Assembly (NCBI RefSeq): GCF_029962605.1
Contig: NZ_CP124750.1
Span: 1,116,001 to 1,180,000 of the forward strand
DNA from: Serratia sarumanii
GTDB lineage: Bacteria > Pseudomonadota > Gammaproteobacteria > Enterobacterales > Enterobacteriaceae
Direction of reading: 5' to 3'
Length of the DNA stretch: 64,000 nt
Shown here one piece after another: positions 7,401 through 14,880 of this stretch; position 1 is the stretch's first letter, and each line of letters starts with the position of its first letter. The position numbers were made by a program, and so were the translations under genes. The notes below the pieces were generated by a model that saw nothing but the letters and a program-made list of their open reading frames with translations, was not told where the DNA came from and made no database searches.

Positions 7401-10098
7401 GCGGCAGGTTGTAACTGCAGTCGTCAGGATTCAATGCGCTCAGGTACCAGAGCAGGTTCTGCTGAGGGCTAAGCGGCGCGCGGCGTTCGTCGCAGATAGC
7501 GATGGCGCGCTCCGCGGCAACGGCCTTATTCTCGATATATTCGGCCAGTTTGCGTACCGTATTATGGCGGAACAGATCGGCGATGCTCAGGTGGCAGCAA
7601 AGATCGCGTGCGACGAGCGCGACGATTTTGCTCATGGTCAGCGAGTGTGCGCCCAGGTTGATGAACTCCTGTGTGACGTCGGCTTGCGGACAGCCGATGG
7701 CGTTGGCCACGATGCGCTCGAGAATGGCCTCAGTTTCTGTTTCCGGCGGCGTCAGGCGTTCATTTCGTTCATCCAGCGGCCAGTTTTCCAACTGTTGACG
7801 GGCGATCTTGCCATTGATGGTCAGCGGCAGCGCCGGCAAGAAAATAAAGACGCTGGGGATCGCGGCGGGGTGGAGCTGTGTGACCAACGCGTGACGCAGC
7901 GCGTCGATCGTCAGCTCAGGCGAAGCGGGTTGTACGAAGGCGGCGAGAATTTTGCCCGAGGGCTGGCTGCGAGCCACCACGCAGGCGCTGTCAACCAGGG
8001 GGTGACTGCGGACGGCGCTTTCCACTTCACCCATTTCGATGCGTACACCGCGTATCTTCACCTGGTGATCACGGCGGCCGACGAAAATAATGTTGCCCTG
8101 TTCGTCCCATTTGGCGATGTCGCCGGTTTGATAAAGGCGCTCTTCGGCCGCCATATACGGTAGCCGACAGGTAATGAACTTCTCTGCGCTCAGCGCCTCT
8201 TGATGCAGGTAACCGTGCGCCAGGCCGCTGCCGGCGATGCACAGTTCGCCCTCAAAACCGACCGGCAGTGGATTATGGTGGGGATCAAGGATGTGACAAC
8301 GGTAGTTTTTCAGCGGTTTGCCAATGCAGTTCCAGGGAACGCCTGGACGATACTCGCACAGCGAAGTGGCAATGGAAGCCTCGGTCGGCCCGTAACCGTT
8401 GCACAATCGGGTGCGCTCGGCCCACCAGGTGACGACGTCCGCTGGCGGTGCGTCTCCCATGACGATCATCGTCCGCAGTCCCGGCCACATCTCGCGGGGC
8501 AACAATTCCAGAATTGCCGGTGTAATAGTGATATGGCCGATATCGTGTCGAGTCAGATAATCGTGCAGCGCGCCGACATCGGTATGCAGTTCCGAGGGCG
8601 CCAGATAAAGCGTCGCACCGCTGACCAACGCGCCATAGACGTCCCAGCCGAAGGCGTCGAAACCCAGCGAGGCGATGGCCAGCACGCGGCTGCCTTGCGC
8701 CAGGCCAATGAAATCGCGGTGGTTTTGCGCCACGTTGCTCAGGCCCTCACGCCCTATCATGACGCCTTTGGGCTTGCCGGTCGTCCCGGAGGTATAGCAG
8801 ACGTAGGCCAGTGCGTCTCGCGATTGAGGGAGTTGCTCCGCATGAATGTTCAGCGAACGGTAGTCAATGCTTGATGGCGCAATGCACGGCGCGTCGCCGG
8901 AGTGCAACGGCGAGTCGGCCAAAATCAGCGCAGGCTGCACGTCGTCAAGAATGCTTTGATTGCGCGCCGCTGGCGCCTGCGGATCGAGCAGTACATAGGT
9001 TTTATTGCTTTTCAGTATCCCTAACAGCACGATCAGCAGCGTCGCTGACTTGTCCATCGAGACGGCGACGACCGAGCTGGCGGCCCCGCTGTGTTCAAGC
9101 AGCCAACAGGCAAACTGATCCGAGGCGCGATCGATCTCGCCATAGCTGTATATCTGGCCATCGGCATGCAGCGCGGCCTGTTGCGGATGAGCGGCGGCGG
9201 CGTGGCGGAACAAAGCGATGACGTCGTGTGCCAGCAGCTTGGCATCGTCGGTTGCGTTGAATTGGCTCAGGCGATGTAACGTTTGAGGTTGAGTAACAAT
9301 GGGCGCGGCGACGGGATCGGCCGGATCTGCCAATAGCGCGTCAAGATAGTCGGTGAACGCGTTGAAACGCATGTCGTCGCCATACAGGGTAAGCTGAGTG
9401 CCGTCACCGCAAGCCGCTACGTCGACCATCGCTCGTGGCTGGGCATAGCGCCCCTGTTTGAGCGCGCCGGTTTCATTAAAGAAGAAATGTTGCAGCTGTG
9501 CGGGGGACGTGATGTCCGCCACCGGCAGCGTATGGAAGTCGGCGCCGGGTTGCCAGGTGAGATGGCAGAGATCGCTGCCGCAACGCCCCTGCATCTGATC
9601 GCCAAGGCGTTCCATCAGCAATGCGGTCAACTCGCGCATGCGCGTCGGTGATTCGGCATAGTATTTACGCGCCAAACGGTAGGGAGTGTCTTGTGCGTGC
9701 GGTAAGCCGCCACGCGAAAGCTCGACCACAATGTCGACAAGCTTTTCCTGCAGCAGGGGAAGTTGGGCGCCTGCGGCCATATCGGACAGCGCGTCGCACA
9801 GATAAGCGGTTTGGCCGGCGGAGCTAAAGTACAGAGAAAAGTGTTCTTGGTTTTGCAGGGTATCAATGTCGCTAATATTTTTTTTATTGGTTACGATCGT
9901 CAGCAGATTTTTTCCCTGCTGTTGCAGGCGTCGTATTGTTTCAGCGTTATTTTCAGTGGTGATAATAAGATCGAATTTTTCGATTGGACGGCGTTCGAGA
10001 CTGATAAAACTAACCTGATGGCCGTATTCCTGTATTTCGTCTGTTAATAATTTACCGCAGGCACTGTCGCCGAAATAGCCAATATGAAGTAATTCCAT
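4390..10098 (-). CDS. Nonribosomal peptide synthetase, [N-term]-A1-T1-C-A2-T2
   Basis: A 1902-aa megasynthetase. The ATG at 10096-10098 (MELLHIGYFG) follows AGGAAG at ideal spacing; an in-frame TTG 42 bp upstream lacks one. Approximate layout: unassigned Rossmann-like N-terminus plus C-domain-tail-like segment (1-290), A1 (295-775, core YTSGTTGKPKG), T1 (790-860, LGAHSL), C (875-1290), A2 (1300-1790, core YTSGSTGNPKG), T2 (1805-1880, LGGNSL). There is no TE, epimerase or reductase domain. By alignment to GrsA the A1 pocket reads DAWTIMGIAK, aromatic-type, and A2 reads DILQLGVIWK, glycine-type. The C-domain motif is HNIITDA (H1001-N1002), lacking the catalytic second His of HHxxxDG. Both A10 lysines are present. 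Neighbours suggest Trp or kynurenine as the first substrate. Confidence 0.93.
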   Translation of the reverse strand: MELLHIGYFGDSACGKLLTDEIQEYGHQVSFISLERRPIEKFDLIITTENNAETIRRLQQQGKNLLTIVTNKKNISDIDTLQNQEHFSLYFSSAGQTAYLCDALSDMAAGAQLPLLQEKLVDIVVELSRGGLPHAQDTPYRLARKYYAESPTRMRELTALLMERLGDQMQGRCGSDLCHLTWQPGADFHTLPVADITSPAQLQHFFFNETGALKQGRYAQPRAMVDVAACGDGTQLTLYGDDMRFNAFTDYLDALLADPADPVAAPIVTQPQTLHRLSQFNATDDAKLLAHDVIALFRHAAAAHPQQAALHADGQIYSYGEIDRASDQFACWLLEHSGAASSVVAVSMDKSATLLIVLLGILKSNKTYVLLDPQAPAARNQSILDDVQPALILADSPLHSGDAPCIAPSSIDYRSLNIHAEQLPQSRDALAYVCYTSGTTGKPKGVMIGREGLSNVAQNHRDFIGLAQGSRVLAIASLGFDAFGWDVYGALVSGATLYLAPSELHTDVGALHDYLTRHDIGHITITPAILELLPREMWPGLRTMIVMGDAPPADVVTWWAERTRLCNGYGPTEASIATSLCEYRPGVPWNCIGKPLKNYRCHILDPHHNPLPVGFEGELCIAGSGLAHGYLHQEALSAEKFITCRLPYMAAEERLYQTGDIAKWDEQGNIIFVGRRDHQVKIRGVRIEMGEVESAVRSHPLVDSACVVARSQPSGKILAAFVQPASPELTIDALRHALVTQLHPAAIPSVFIFLPALPLTINGKIARQQLENWPLDERNERLTPPETETEAILERIVANAIGCPQADVTQEFINLGAHSLTMSKIVALVARDLCCHLSIADLFRHNTVRKLAEYIENKAVAAERAIAICDERRAPLSPQQNLLWYLSALNPDDCSYNLPLAIDIQGSLDLARFEQAINFIYEKHESLRTRFAETDGVAYQLAEPHTPIRLADHWVEGQMLSAEKWVRQLCATPFDITARPPLTLRLVQYHQQHHVLIWVKHNIITDAWSEQLILNDLWQRYNELDDHNGFDAPQPQIQTIDIVNSGIAPPAPADVAYWQQQLQGCRELDFPLDKPRPLMPTHAGERIHYQLQPDVAGLLASRGKALGATPFALLCAALSLLLSRYTQQQDIVIGTAIAARDNLDQAQVSGFHVNTVPLRIQLSEQDTLAELIGNMMETCIGAYQHQQLSFDRILHQIEYERMSNKNPLFQIMAILQNAGDVCQQNLHDCTLHRLPLSSGFSMFDMTWNFSVEQDAVAIELDYASELFYPASMQMLLDNYQQTLRQLLTLPANTAQRALNPLCEREQHWLQQLAVSSDAGSGDSLLVQIARLAQTQPDSLAVSCERQQYSYRQLWAQSERIAHALQRIDSKPFSVGVMMEKSCHVAVLLLGVLRAGKHYVPIDVHYPADRVSYMIENAQARLLVTDGEPEQRWASPAVGFDSLVSQPAAADTLPIPADDTLAYIMYTSGSTGNPKGVMITHGNLNNFTHDFVGRLALSASDKVLSLTSISFDIFGLELFCSLAGGAHVTLCPRETAMDPVKLYHFIERQQPSVIQATPTVWSTIVHHLPAAGQRPLTVLCGGEKMPAALLTQLRRIATRVLQVYGPTETTIWSTCADLTHEGASDCIGTPIQSTDVLVMDQAGNPMPSGAFGELWLGGAGVSPGYWRNPTLSDKVFLRRQAFGTERYMYRTGDIVRFNRQGQLEYLGRNDHQVKIRGHRIELSEIDLSLSSLDNIERSLSLIVGEGQQARIVSYLQLTPGEELNEKAVRTALKARLPNIMIPSGFVVLSAFPLTNNNKIDIRRLPAPETHYSASEADYTPAANEAESAMQHIWQQVLSQTQISVCDSFFSLGGNSLQIPQLLHAIRQQMGVSLTIREFIMHSQIRELTALALSKTAGVADETH

Positions 10099-10167
10099 TT
10101 TTGCTTCCTGAGAATAATGATTTCCCTTGCGGAATATCAAAGGGTGCTGAATTTTTATGCCGGTTAA

Positions 10168-11103
10168 TTAGATTTTTGCATGCAGCGCATCGGCGATAGG
10201 CAAATCAGCCAGAATGCCCGATTTATTCAGTGCCACCAGCATTTGTTCCGTGACGATATTATTGGTTTCCCACGGTTTAACATGCGTTGCTGGATAAGTG
10301 TCTGCGATGATGTCGATAATTTCCGCTTCGGCCAGTCCGAGTTGGCGCAACATGCAGGCGCTGAAATCTTTGGCGATAGCGTCGGTTGCGTAGCCTTCCA
10401 GGAAAGCCAAAATCGGTTGTTGCAACGCTTGCTTGGTCGCCGCGTCGCTGTGGCGCCAGATATGGCTTAGCACCTGCTGTGAGAAGCGGGCATGGCGGCC
10501 TTCATCCGCAACGTGATCTTTCATCACCAGGTAAAAGGTCGGGAAGATATCTTCGTTGTTGATCACATCGATAAGATCGGTGGTCAGCGCCTGCTCAGAC
10601 AGAGACACGCACACCAGTCGCAGCAGTTCGCGCAGCCGTTCGTCCCCCATTGCCAACGATTGCGCCAGGGCATAGGAAGCCTCGGTGTCTTTTGGCATCG
10701 GCAGCGGCGCAATGGACGTCATTTGCTCTACCTGATTGATCAGATCCAGCGCCACCAGGGCGTGATAGGACTCATCCACGACCACGGTCAGCGCGTCTAA
10801 GCGCATTTCAAGCGGAAAGTCTACGCCGACCGCGTTTTTGTAGAGCTTGTAACTGGAATCATTGATGATATCCAACTCGATGTTGGCGATGCCATTCAGG
10901 TAGTGGTAGAGGGTTTGCACCTGAATATAGCGCAATGCTTGTTCACCGAGCGCGGCAACGCGCGGATGGAGGCACAGCGGCAGACGTTCGAGGGGGAAGA
11001 AAAGGGTTGATTGGCTGTCCTGTTCGTTGAGAAGGCGACGAGGACGGGAGCGGACAATCGCGGCGCGATCCCATTTTTTCAACGTGGTTTCAATGAGGCT
11101 CAT
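10168..11103 (-). CDS. AurF-type diiron oxygenase
   Basis: Predicted non-haem diiron N-oxygenase related to p-aminobenzoate N-oxygenase AurF and to CmlI, 311 aa. These enzymes oxidise aryl amines to hydroxylamine or nitro groups. Ligand motifs are intact: DESYH (ExxH), a lone Glu in VSLSEQALT, and HVADEGRH (HxxxExxH). The ATG at 11101-11103 follows AAGGAT, and that Shine-Dalgarno overlaps the ferredoxin stop. It lies 69 bp upstream of the NRPS. With the ferredoxin as electron donor it probably modifies the amino acid or the carrier-bound peptide. The aniline nitrogen of kynurenine is one conceivable target, but this is speculation. Confidence 0.82.
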   Translation of the reverse strand: MSLIETTLKKWDRAAIVRSRPRRLLNEQDSQSTLFFPLERLPLCLHPRVAALGEQALRYIQVQTLYHYLNGIANIELDIINDSSYKLYKNAVGVDFPLEMRLDALTVVVDESYHALVALDLINQVEQMTSIAPLPMPKDTEASYALAQSLAMGDERLRELLRLVCVSLSEQALTTDLIDVINNEDIFPTFYLVMKDHVADEGRHARFSQQVLSHIWRHSDAATKQALQQPILAFLEGYATDAIAKDFSACMLRQLGLAEAEIIDIIADTYPATHVKPWETNNIVTEQMLVALNKSGILADLPIADALHAKI

Positions 11104-11116
11104 CGGTTAATCCTTA

Positions 11117-11401
11117 TTAATAGAGTTCTATTTCAATATCCGATTGTGAATAGGCACAGCAGGCTAGAATAATATTTTCTTCTAACTCCTCTTCGCATAA
11201 GGCACTCTGTTTTTCATGGCGTATATTTCCGCTGATTAGAAGTAATTTGCAACAGCCGCACCTCCCCTTTCGGCATAGGTTGGGGATGTCGATATTTAAT
11301 CTTTCGAAGTTTTCAAGCAGCGACGTTTCAGGACAAAAGTCACCGATGCCCGCGCCATCAAAAATAACATGATGACCATCGGGCCCTGTTTTTGCAGACA
11401 T
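11117..11401 (-). CDS. Plant-type [2Fe-2S] ferredoxin
   Basis: Small soluble electron carrier, 94 aa. Cys ligands follow the plant-type pattern: CRKGRCGCC gives CxxxxCxxC, and a final Cys lies in IILACCAY. It ends 13 bp before the AurF-type oxygenase and is first in the operon, so it most likely delivers electrons to that diiron centre. No reductase gene is present in the window, so reduction would depend on a housekeeping reductase. The Shine-Dalgarno (AGGGA, about 12 bp from the ATG) is weak. Confidence 0.88.
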   Translation of the reverse strand: MSAKTGPDGHHVIFDGAGIGDFCPETSLLENFERLNIDIPNLCRKGRCGCCKLLLISGNIRHEKQSALCEEELEENIILACCAYSQSDIEIELY

Positions 11402-11755
11402 GGTGTGTTATTCCCTATGGAAGTCAGTGAGTGAGATCACATTTTAAAATTCATATAAGTAAATTGTTATTAATAATAGGTTGTGGGTTTTAATGGGGAG
11501 TAACGATAGCTTTGGCTTTGTATATTGTCAACACGACACATTAAAAACATTAACATTATATTAAAGGTTGTTTCACATAATATAGTTCATATTCAAACTT
11601 TATTGCCTGAATTGTTTAGCAATTCTTATTATTGTTTGTTTTATAATATCAACAGGCAAAAATATTTGTTCAGCGAATGGAAAACAGGACGTCGCCGCCT
11701 TCTAATGATAGCCTGAGCGGCAATTTGGTTTTGATAACGCAAGCAGGAAGATGAC
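11402..11755. promoter_or_regulatory. AT-rich divergent control region of the biosynthetic operon and dacB
   Basis: A 354-bp stretch without a convincing gene, strikingly AT-rich between about 11440 and 11680 against GC-rich neighbours. It must hold the leftward promoter for the ferredoxin-to-thioesterase operon and the rightward promoter for the PBP4 gene. A 63-codon open frame on the plus strand is AT-driven and unlikely to be a gene. The composition suits H-NS-type silencing of an acquired cluster, which is inference. Confidence 0.5.
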
Positions 11756-13222
11756 ATGTTGAAAACCGCAGGCTGGCTGCTGCCCGCCATCCTGGCGCTG
11801 GCGGGGTGTTCGTCATCCGGCCAACGTCATGAGCAAACGCTTAGCCAGGCGCTGACGGCCCTCGGCCAGGACAAGGCGCTGATTGGGGCGTCGAACGGCG
11901 TGATGGTGCGCGACGCCGAGAGCGGCACCGTGCTGTATCAGGCGCACGCGCAGCAGCGTTTGGCGCCGGCTTCCAACATGAAGATGTTCACGTCTCTGGC
12001 GGCGTTCGGCGTGCTGGGGGCGGATTACCGGTTTGAAACCCGGCTGCTGACCACCGGCGAGCAGCGCGGCGACACCTTGCGGGGGGATCTCTATCTGCAG
12101 GGCAGCGGCGATCCGACGCTGCACCCGGACGATCTCGACAGCTTCGCCGCCACGCTGGCGCAGCGTGGCATTCGCCATATCCATGGGCGGCTGATCCTGG
12201 ATGCCAGCGCGTTCGATCAAACGCCATTCGGCGCCGGCTGGAGCTGGGACGACGAACCCTTCGCCTTCGCCGCGCCGATCTCGGCGCTGAACTACGCCTT
12301 TACCCCCGGCGGCGATATCAACGTGGTGCAGGTGGACGTGCAGCCGGGCGCCCGCGCCGGTGCGCCAGGGCGGGTGAGTTTCTATCCCGCCAATGACGCG
12401 GTGAGGCTGGTCAACCGCACCACCACCGGCGGCGACACCGCACTGACGTTCGATCGCCAGCCGGGCAGCAACCGAATCGTGGTCAGCGGCACCGTCGCCG
12501 CGCAGGCGGAGGCCAGCTCACGCTTGATTACCGTCGATCAGCCCGCCCGCGTGGTTGGCGCCTTATTGCAAAATGCCCTGCGCGCGCACGGCATCACGCT
12601 GCGCGGCAACGCTGAAGAAGGCGTGACCCCTGCGGGCGCCCGGCTGCTGGCGGAAAAAACCTCGCCGCCGCTCTCCCGATTGGCCGTCACCTTCCTGAAA
12701 GTGTCCAACAATGGTTACGGCGAGGTATTGACCAAAGCGATGGGCCGCAAGACGCAGGGCAAGGGGGACTGGGCCGCCGGCCTGCAGGCGATCGGCCGGT
12801 TTGTGCAAAGCCAGGGCATCGAGGCCAGCGCGTATCGCCAGGTGGACGGTTCCGGGCTGTCGCGCATGAACCAGATCACGCCGCAGCAGCTGACGACGCT
12901 GCTGCTGGCGGCCAGAAAACAGCCGTGGTTCGCCGAGTGGTATAACGCCTTGCCCATCGCGGGCCAGCCGGGGCTGCTGGTGGGCGGCACGCTGCGGAGC
13001 CGCATGGTGAAAAGCGCGGCTGCCGGCCGCGCCCACGCCAAGAGCGGTTCCATGACCGGGGTATCGTCGCTCAGCGGCTATGTCGACTCGGCGACCGGGC
13101 GGCCGCTGGCGTTCGCCATCATCAGCAACAACTACCTGGTGCCCGGCGCAGAGGTGAAAGCGCTGGAGGATCGCCTGGTCGAGACGCTGGCGGCCTGTGA
13201 CGCCTCGGTGGTGTGCCGCTGA
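11756..13222 (+). CDS. dacB: D-Ala-D-Ala carboxypeptidase/endopeptidase, PBP4 family, with lipobox
   Basis: Class C low-molecular-weight penicillin-binding protein, 488 aa, that trims or cleaves peptidoglycan peptides in the periplasm. The active-site motif is S73-N-M-K76 in LAPASNMKMF, followed by SNN in VSNNGYG and KSG in AKSGSMTG. The length fits DacB with its large inserted domain. The ATG at 11756 has AGGAAG upstream. The N-terminus ends LAGC with Cys18 followed by SSSG, a good lipobox, so the protein may be anchored as a lipoprotein rather than released as E. coli DacB is. It could therefore be a DacB paralogue. Confidence 0.9.
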   Translation: MLKTAGWLLPAILALAGCSSSGQRHEQTLSQALTALGQDKALIGASNGVMVRDAESGTVLYQAHAQQRLAPASNMKMFTSLAAFGVLGADYRFETRLLTTGEQRGDTLRGDLYLQGSGDPTLHPDDLDSFAATLAQRGIRHIHGRLILDASAFDQTPFGAGWSWDDEPFAFAAPISALNYAFTPGGDINVVQVDVQPGARAGAPGRVSFYPANDAVRLVNRTTTGGDTALTFDRQPGSNRIVVSGTVAAQAEASSRLITVDQPARVVGALLQNALRAHGITLRGNAEEGVTPAGARLLAEKTSPPLSRLAVTFLKVSNNGYGEVLTKAMGRKTQGKGDWAAGLQAIGRFVQSQGIEASAYRQVDGSGLSRMNQITPQQLTTLLLAARKQPWFAEWYNALPIAGQPGLLVGGTLRSRMVKSAAAGRAHAKSGSMTGVSSLSGYVDSATGRPLAFAIISNNYLVPGAEVKALEDRLVETLAACDASVVCR

Positions 13223-13232
13223 GAAGGCGGCG

Positions 13233-13712
13233 TCAGTCGCGCTTGGCGATGTCGGCGAAGCTGCCGGCCAGCAGGCGGCACAGATCGGCGGCGGCCAGTT
13301 CGATGTCCAGCCCGCGTTTGCCGCCGGAAACGTAGATGGTGGCGAACGCTTGCGCCGGGCTGTCGATCACTGTCGGCAGCCGTTTTTTCTGCCCCAGCGG
13401 GCTGATGCCGCCCACCAGATACCCGGTGACGCGCTGGGCCAGCTGCGGATCGGCCATCTCGGCCTTTTTGGCGCCGAGCGCGCGGGCGACCTTTTTCAGA
13501 TCCAACTGGGTGGCGACCGGCGTGACCGCCACCGCCAGATGTTTGGCGTCGCCGTTCAGCGCCACCAGCAGCGTTTTGTAAACCCGATCGGCATCCAGCC
13601 CCAGCTTTCTCACCGCTTCGTCGCCGAAGTTGGTTTCGTCGCTGTCGTGGTGATACGGATGAAGGGTGAAGGCGACCTTTTGTTTCTCGAGCAGAACGAC
13701 TGCGGGCGTCAT
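13233..13712 (-). CDS. ybaK: Cys-tRNA(Pro)/Cys-tRNA(Cys) deacylase YbaK
   Basis: Free-standing trans-editing enzyme, 159 aa, that hydrolyses Cys mischarged onto tRNA-Pro by ProRS. The N-terminus [15 protein letters not shown] and the conserved VYKTLLVAL and [10 protein letters not shown] blocks identify the family; the Lys in the first of these is the catalytic one. Length and position next to chiX and ybaP match E. coli. It converges on the dacB-like gene with a 10-bp gap. Confidence 0.96.
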   Translation of the reverse strand: MTPAVVLLEKQKVAFTLHPYHHDSDETNFGDEAVRKLGLDADRVYKTLLVALNGDAKHLAVAVTPVATQLDLKKVARALGAKKAEMADPQLAQRVTGYLVGGISPLGQKKRLPTVIDSPAQAFATIYVSGGKRGLDIELAAADLCRLLAGSFADIAKRD

Positions 13713-13818
13713 AATGTATTGTCCAAAATGTCCCTAACGGGGAAGGGGTGATAACCAGCCTTAAAAATACAAAAATCCAACCCGCCCGGCAACCTGAGCG
13801 GCTGTTACATAAAGCGGG

Positions 13819-13848
13819 TTGCCAAGATATTCACCGGGTTGCTACCCT
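13819..13848 (+). promoter_or_regulatory. Putative chiX promoter
   Basis: TTGCCA at 13819-13824 and TACCCT at 13843-13848 are separated by 18 bp and lie about 10 bp upstream of the predicted ChiX 5' end. Confidence 0.5.
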
Positions 13849-13858
13849 GTTTGTTGTA

Positions 13859-13942
13859 ACCGTTAACACGGTTGCTATGCGTATAACTACAATACAAGAA
13901 ATTCCTCTTTGACTGGCCAATAGCGATATTGGCCTCTTTTTT
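13859..13942 (+). ncRNA. chiX: ChiX (MicM) Hfq-dependent small RNA
   Basis: The conserved core GAAATTCCTCTTTGAC and the terminator stem GGCCAATAGCGATATTGGCC followed by a T-run match E. coli ChiX. A short 5' stem ACCGTTAACACGGT is also present. Its position between ybaK and ybaP is the same as in E. coli. ChiX base-pairs through its CU-rich core with chitoporin and chb mRNAs; in Serratia it is reported to act in control of chitin use. The T-run overlaps the ybaP stop codon on the other strand. The exact 5' end is inferred from the hairpin and promoter. Confidence 0.9.
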
Positions 13943-14747
13943 AGCCCTGTGGCTGCAGCATCGCCGGCAGGTTATCCTCGCCGTACAGGTGCAATGCGCC
14001 AACCGCCACCACATAGTCACCCGCCGGCAGCGCCTCCAACTGATGCCGCCAGTCGCGATTGCGCTGATGCATCAGCACATCGTACAGCCCGGCGCTGAAG
14101 GTGGCGGGCAGGGTGTCCAGCGTGCCGCGCGGTTTGGCGTCCAGCCACCAGCTCACCATGGTTTGCAGCAGCCGCGCGTTGGTGTGCCAGTGCTCCAGCG
14201 TATCGCGCAGCAGCGCGATGCCGCCTTCCGGCAGCTGTTCCAGCATCGCCAACTGCTGCTGTGCCCCTTCCAGCTCGATCACCGGTTTGTCATGCGCGCG
14301 GGCGGCCTGCAGCAGCTGATAGTCCACGCCGTACTCTGCCCGTAGCCCCAGACGCTGAGCCTGGCGCGCCTGCATCATCAGCGCCACCTGCCAGCCGGGC
14401 AGGGTGGCGAAGGCGTGCGGATCGGCGCCCAGCTCGTGGCAAAGCGTCAGCAGCCGTTGATATTCTTCGGCGGACAGGCGCTGTTCCAGCGCCGGCTGCT
14501 GTTCTGCGTGGTCAAAAGGGGAGGCGGCGCCGGTGATATCGGCCTCGACGATCAGCGCGTCGGCCTGCTGCAGCCGGGCGGCCAGCCGCGCCGGCAGCGG
14601 CGACATATCGACGGTGCCCATATGGATGCTGCCCACCAGATGCAGCCGACGATCGCCCGGCAGAGTGATGTCCAGCGCCGGATAAGCGTATCGTTTGGGC
14701 GAGATCAGGCCGAGAAAGGCGGCGAGGCGGCGTAACAGTTGACCCAT
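13941..14747 (-). CDS. ybaP: TraB/GumN-family protein YbaP
   Basis: Member of the TraB/PrgY/GumN (ChaN-like) family with two conserved GxxH motifs, GSIHMG near the N-terminus and GALHLYG near the C-terminus. Members are predicted metal-dependent hydrolases; the function of YbaP is not settled. The ATG at 14745-14747 (MGQLLRRLAA, 268 aa) has AGGAG 9 bp upstream and matches the E. coli length. A longer open frame upstream has no better start. Confidence 0.9.
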   Translation of the reverse strand: MGQLLRRLAAFLGLISPKRYAYPALDITLPGDRRLHLVGSIHMGTVDMSPLPARLAARLQQADALIVEADITGAASPFDHAEQQPALEQRLSAEEYQRLLTLCHELGADPHAFATLPGWQVALMMQARQAQRLGLRAEYGVDYQLLQAARAHDKPVIELEGAQQQLAMLEQLPEGGIALLRDTLEHWHTNARLLQTMVSWWLDAKPRGTLDTLPATFSAGLYDVLMHQRNRDWRHQLEALPAGDYVVAVGALHLYGEDNLPAMLQPQG

Positions 14748-14854
14748 ACGGCGTGGCTCCTGAATAACGGGTGCGCGTTTCAGCATGAAAGGCGAGGGAA
14801 AATCGTCATTCATGCTAAACGCTATCCGCCGCGCAGGAAAGCCCGGAAAACGGC

Positions 14855-14875
14855 GGGGCGCCATGACGGCGCCCC
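14855..14875 (-). terminator. Putative copA terminator
   Basis: GGGGCGCC and GGCGCCCC form an 8-bp stem with a 5-nt loop just past the copA stop. On the minus strand a short T4 run follows after a few bases. Confidence 0.55.
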
Positions 14876-14880
14876 TGAGA

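Noticed and set aside
9230..10098. Formyltransferase domain at the NRPS N-terminus
   Set aside because: The start is Rossmann-like, but I see none of the catalytic Asn-His-Asp arrangement of formyltransferases, so I left the region unassigned.
11525..11716. 63-codon open frame upstream of dacB
   Set aside because: Its amino acid composition follows the AT-rich DNA, it has no Shine-Dalgarno, and it lies in the expected promoter region of two divergent operons.
11756..13222. dacB-like gene as part of the biosynthetic cluster
   Set aside because: It is divergent, has its own promoter region, and PBP4 has no known role in NRPS pathways; treated as cluster boundary.
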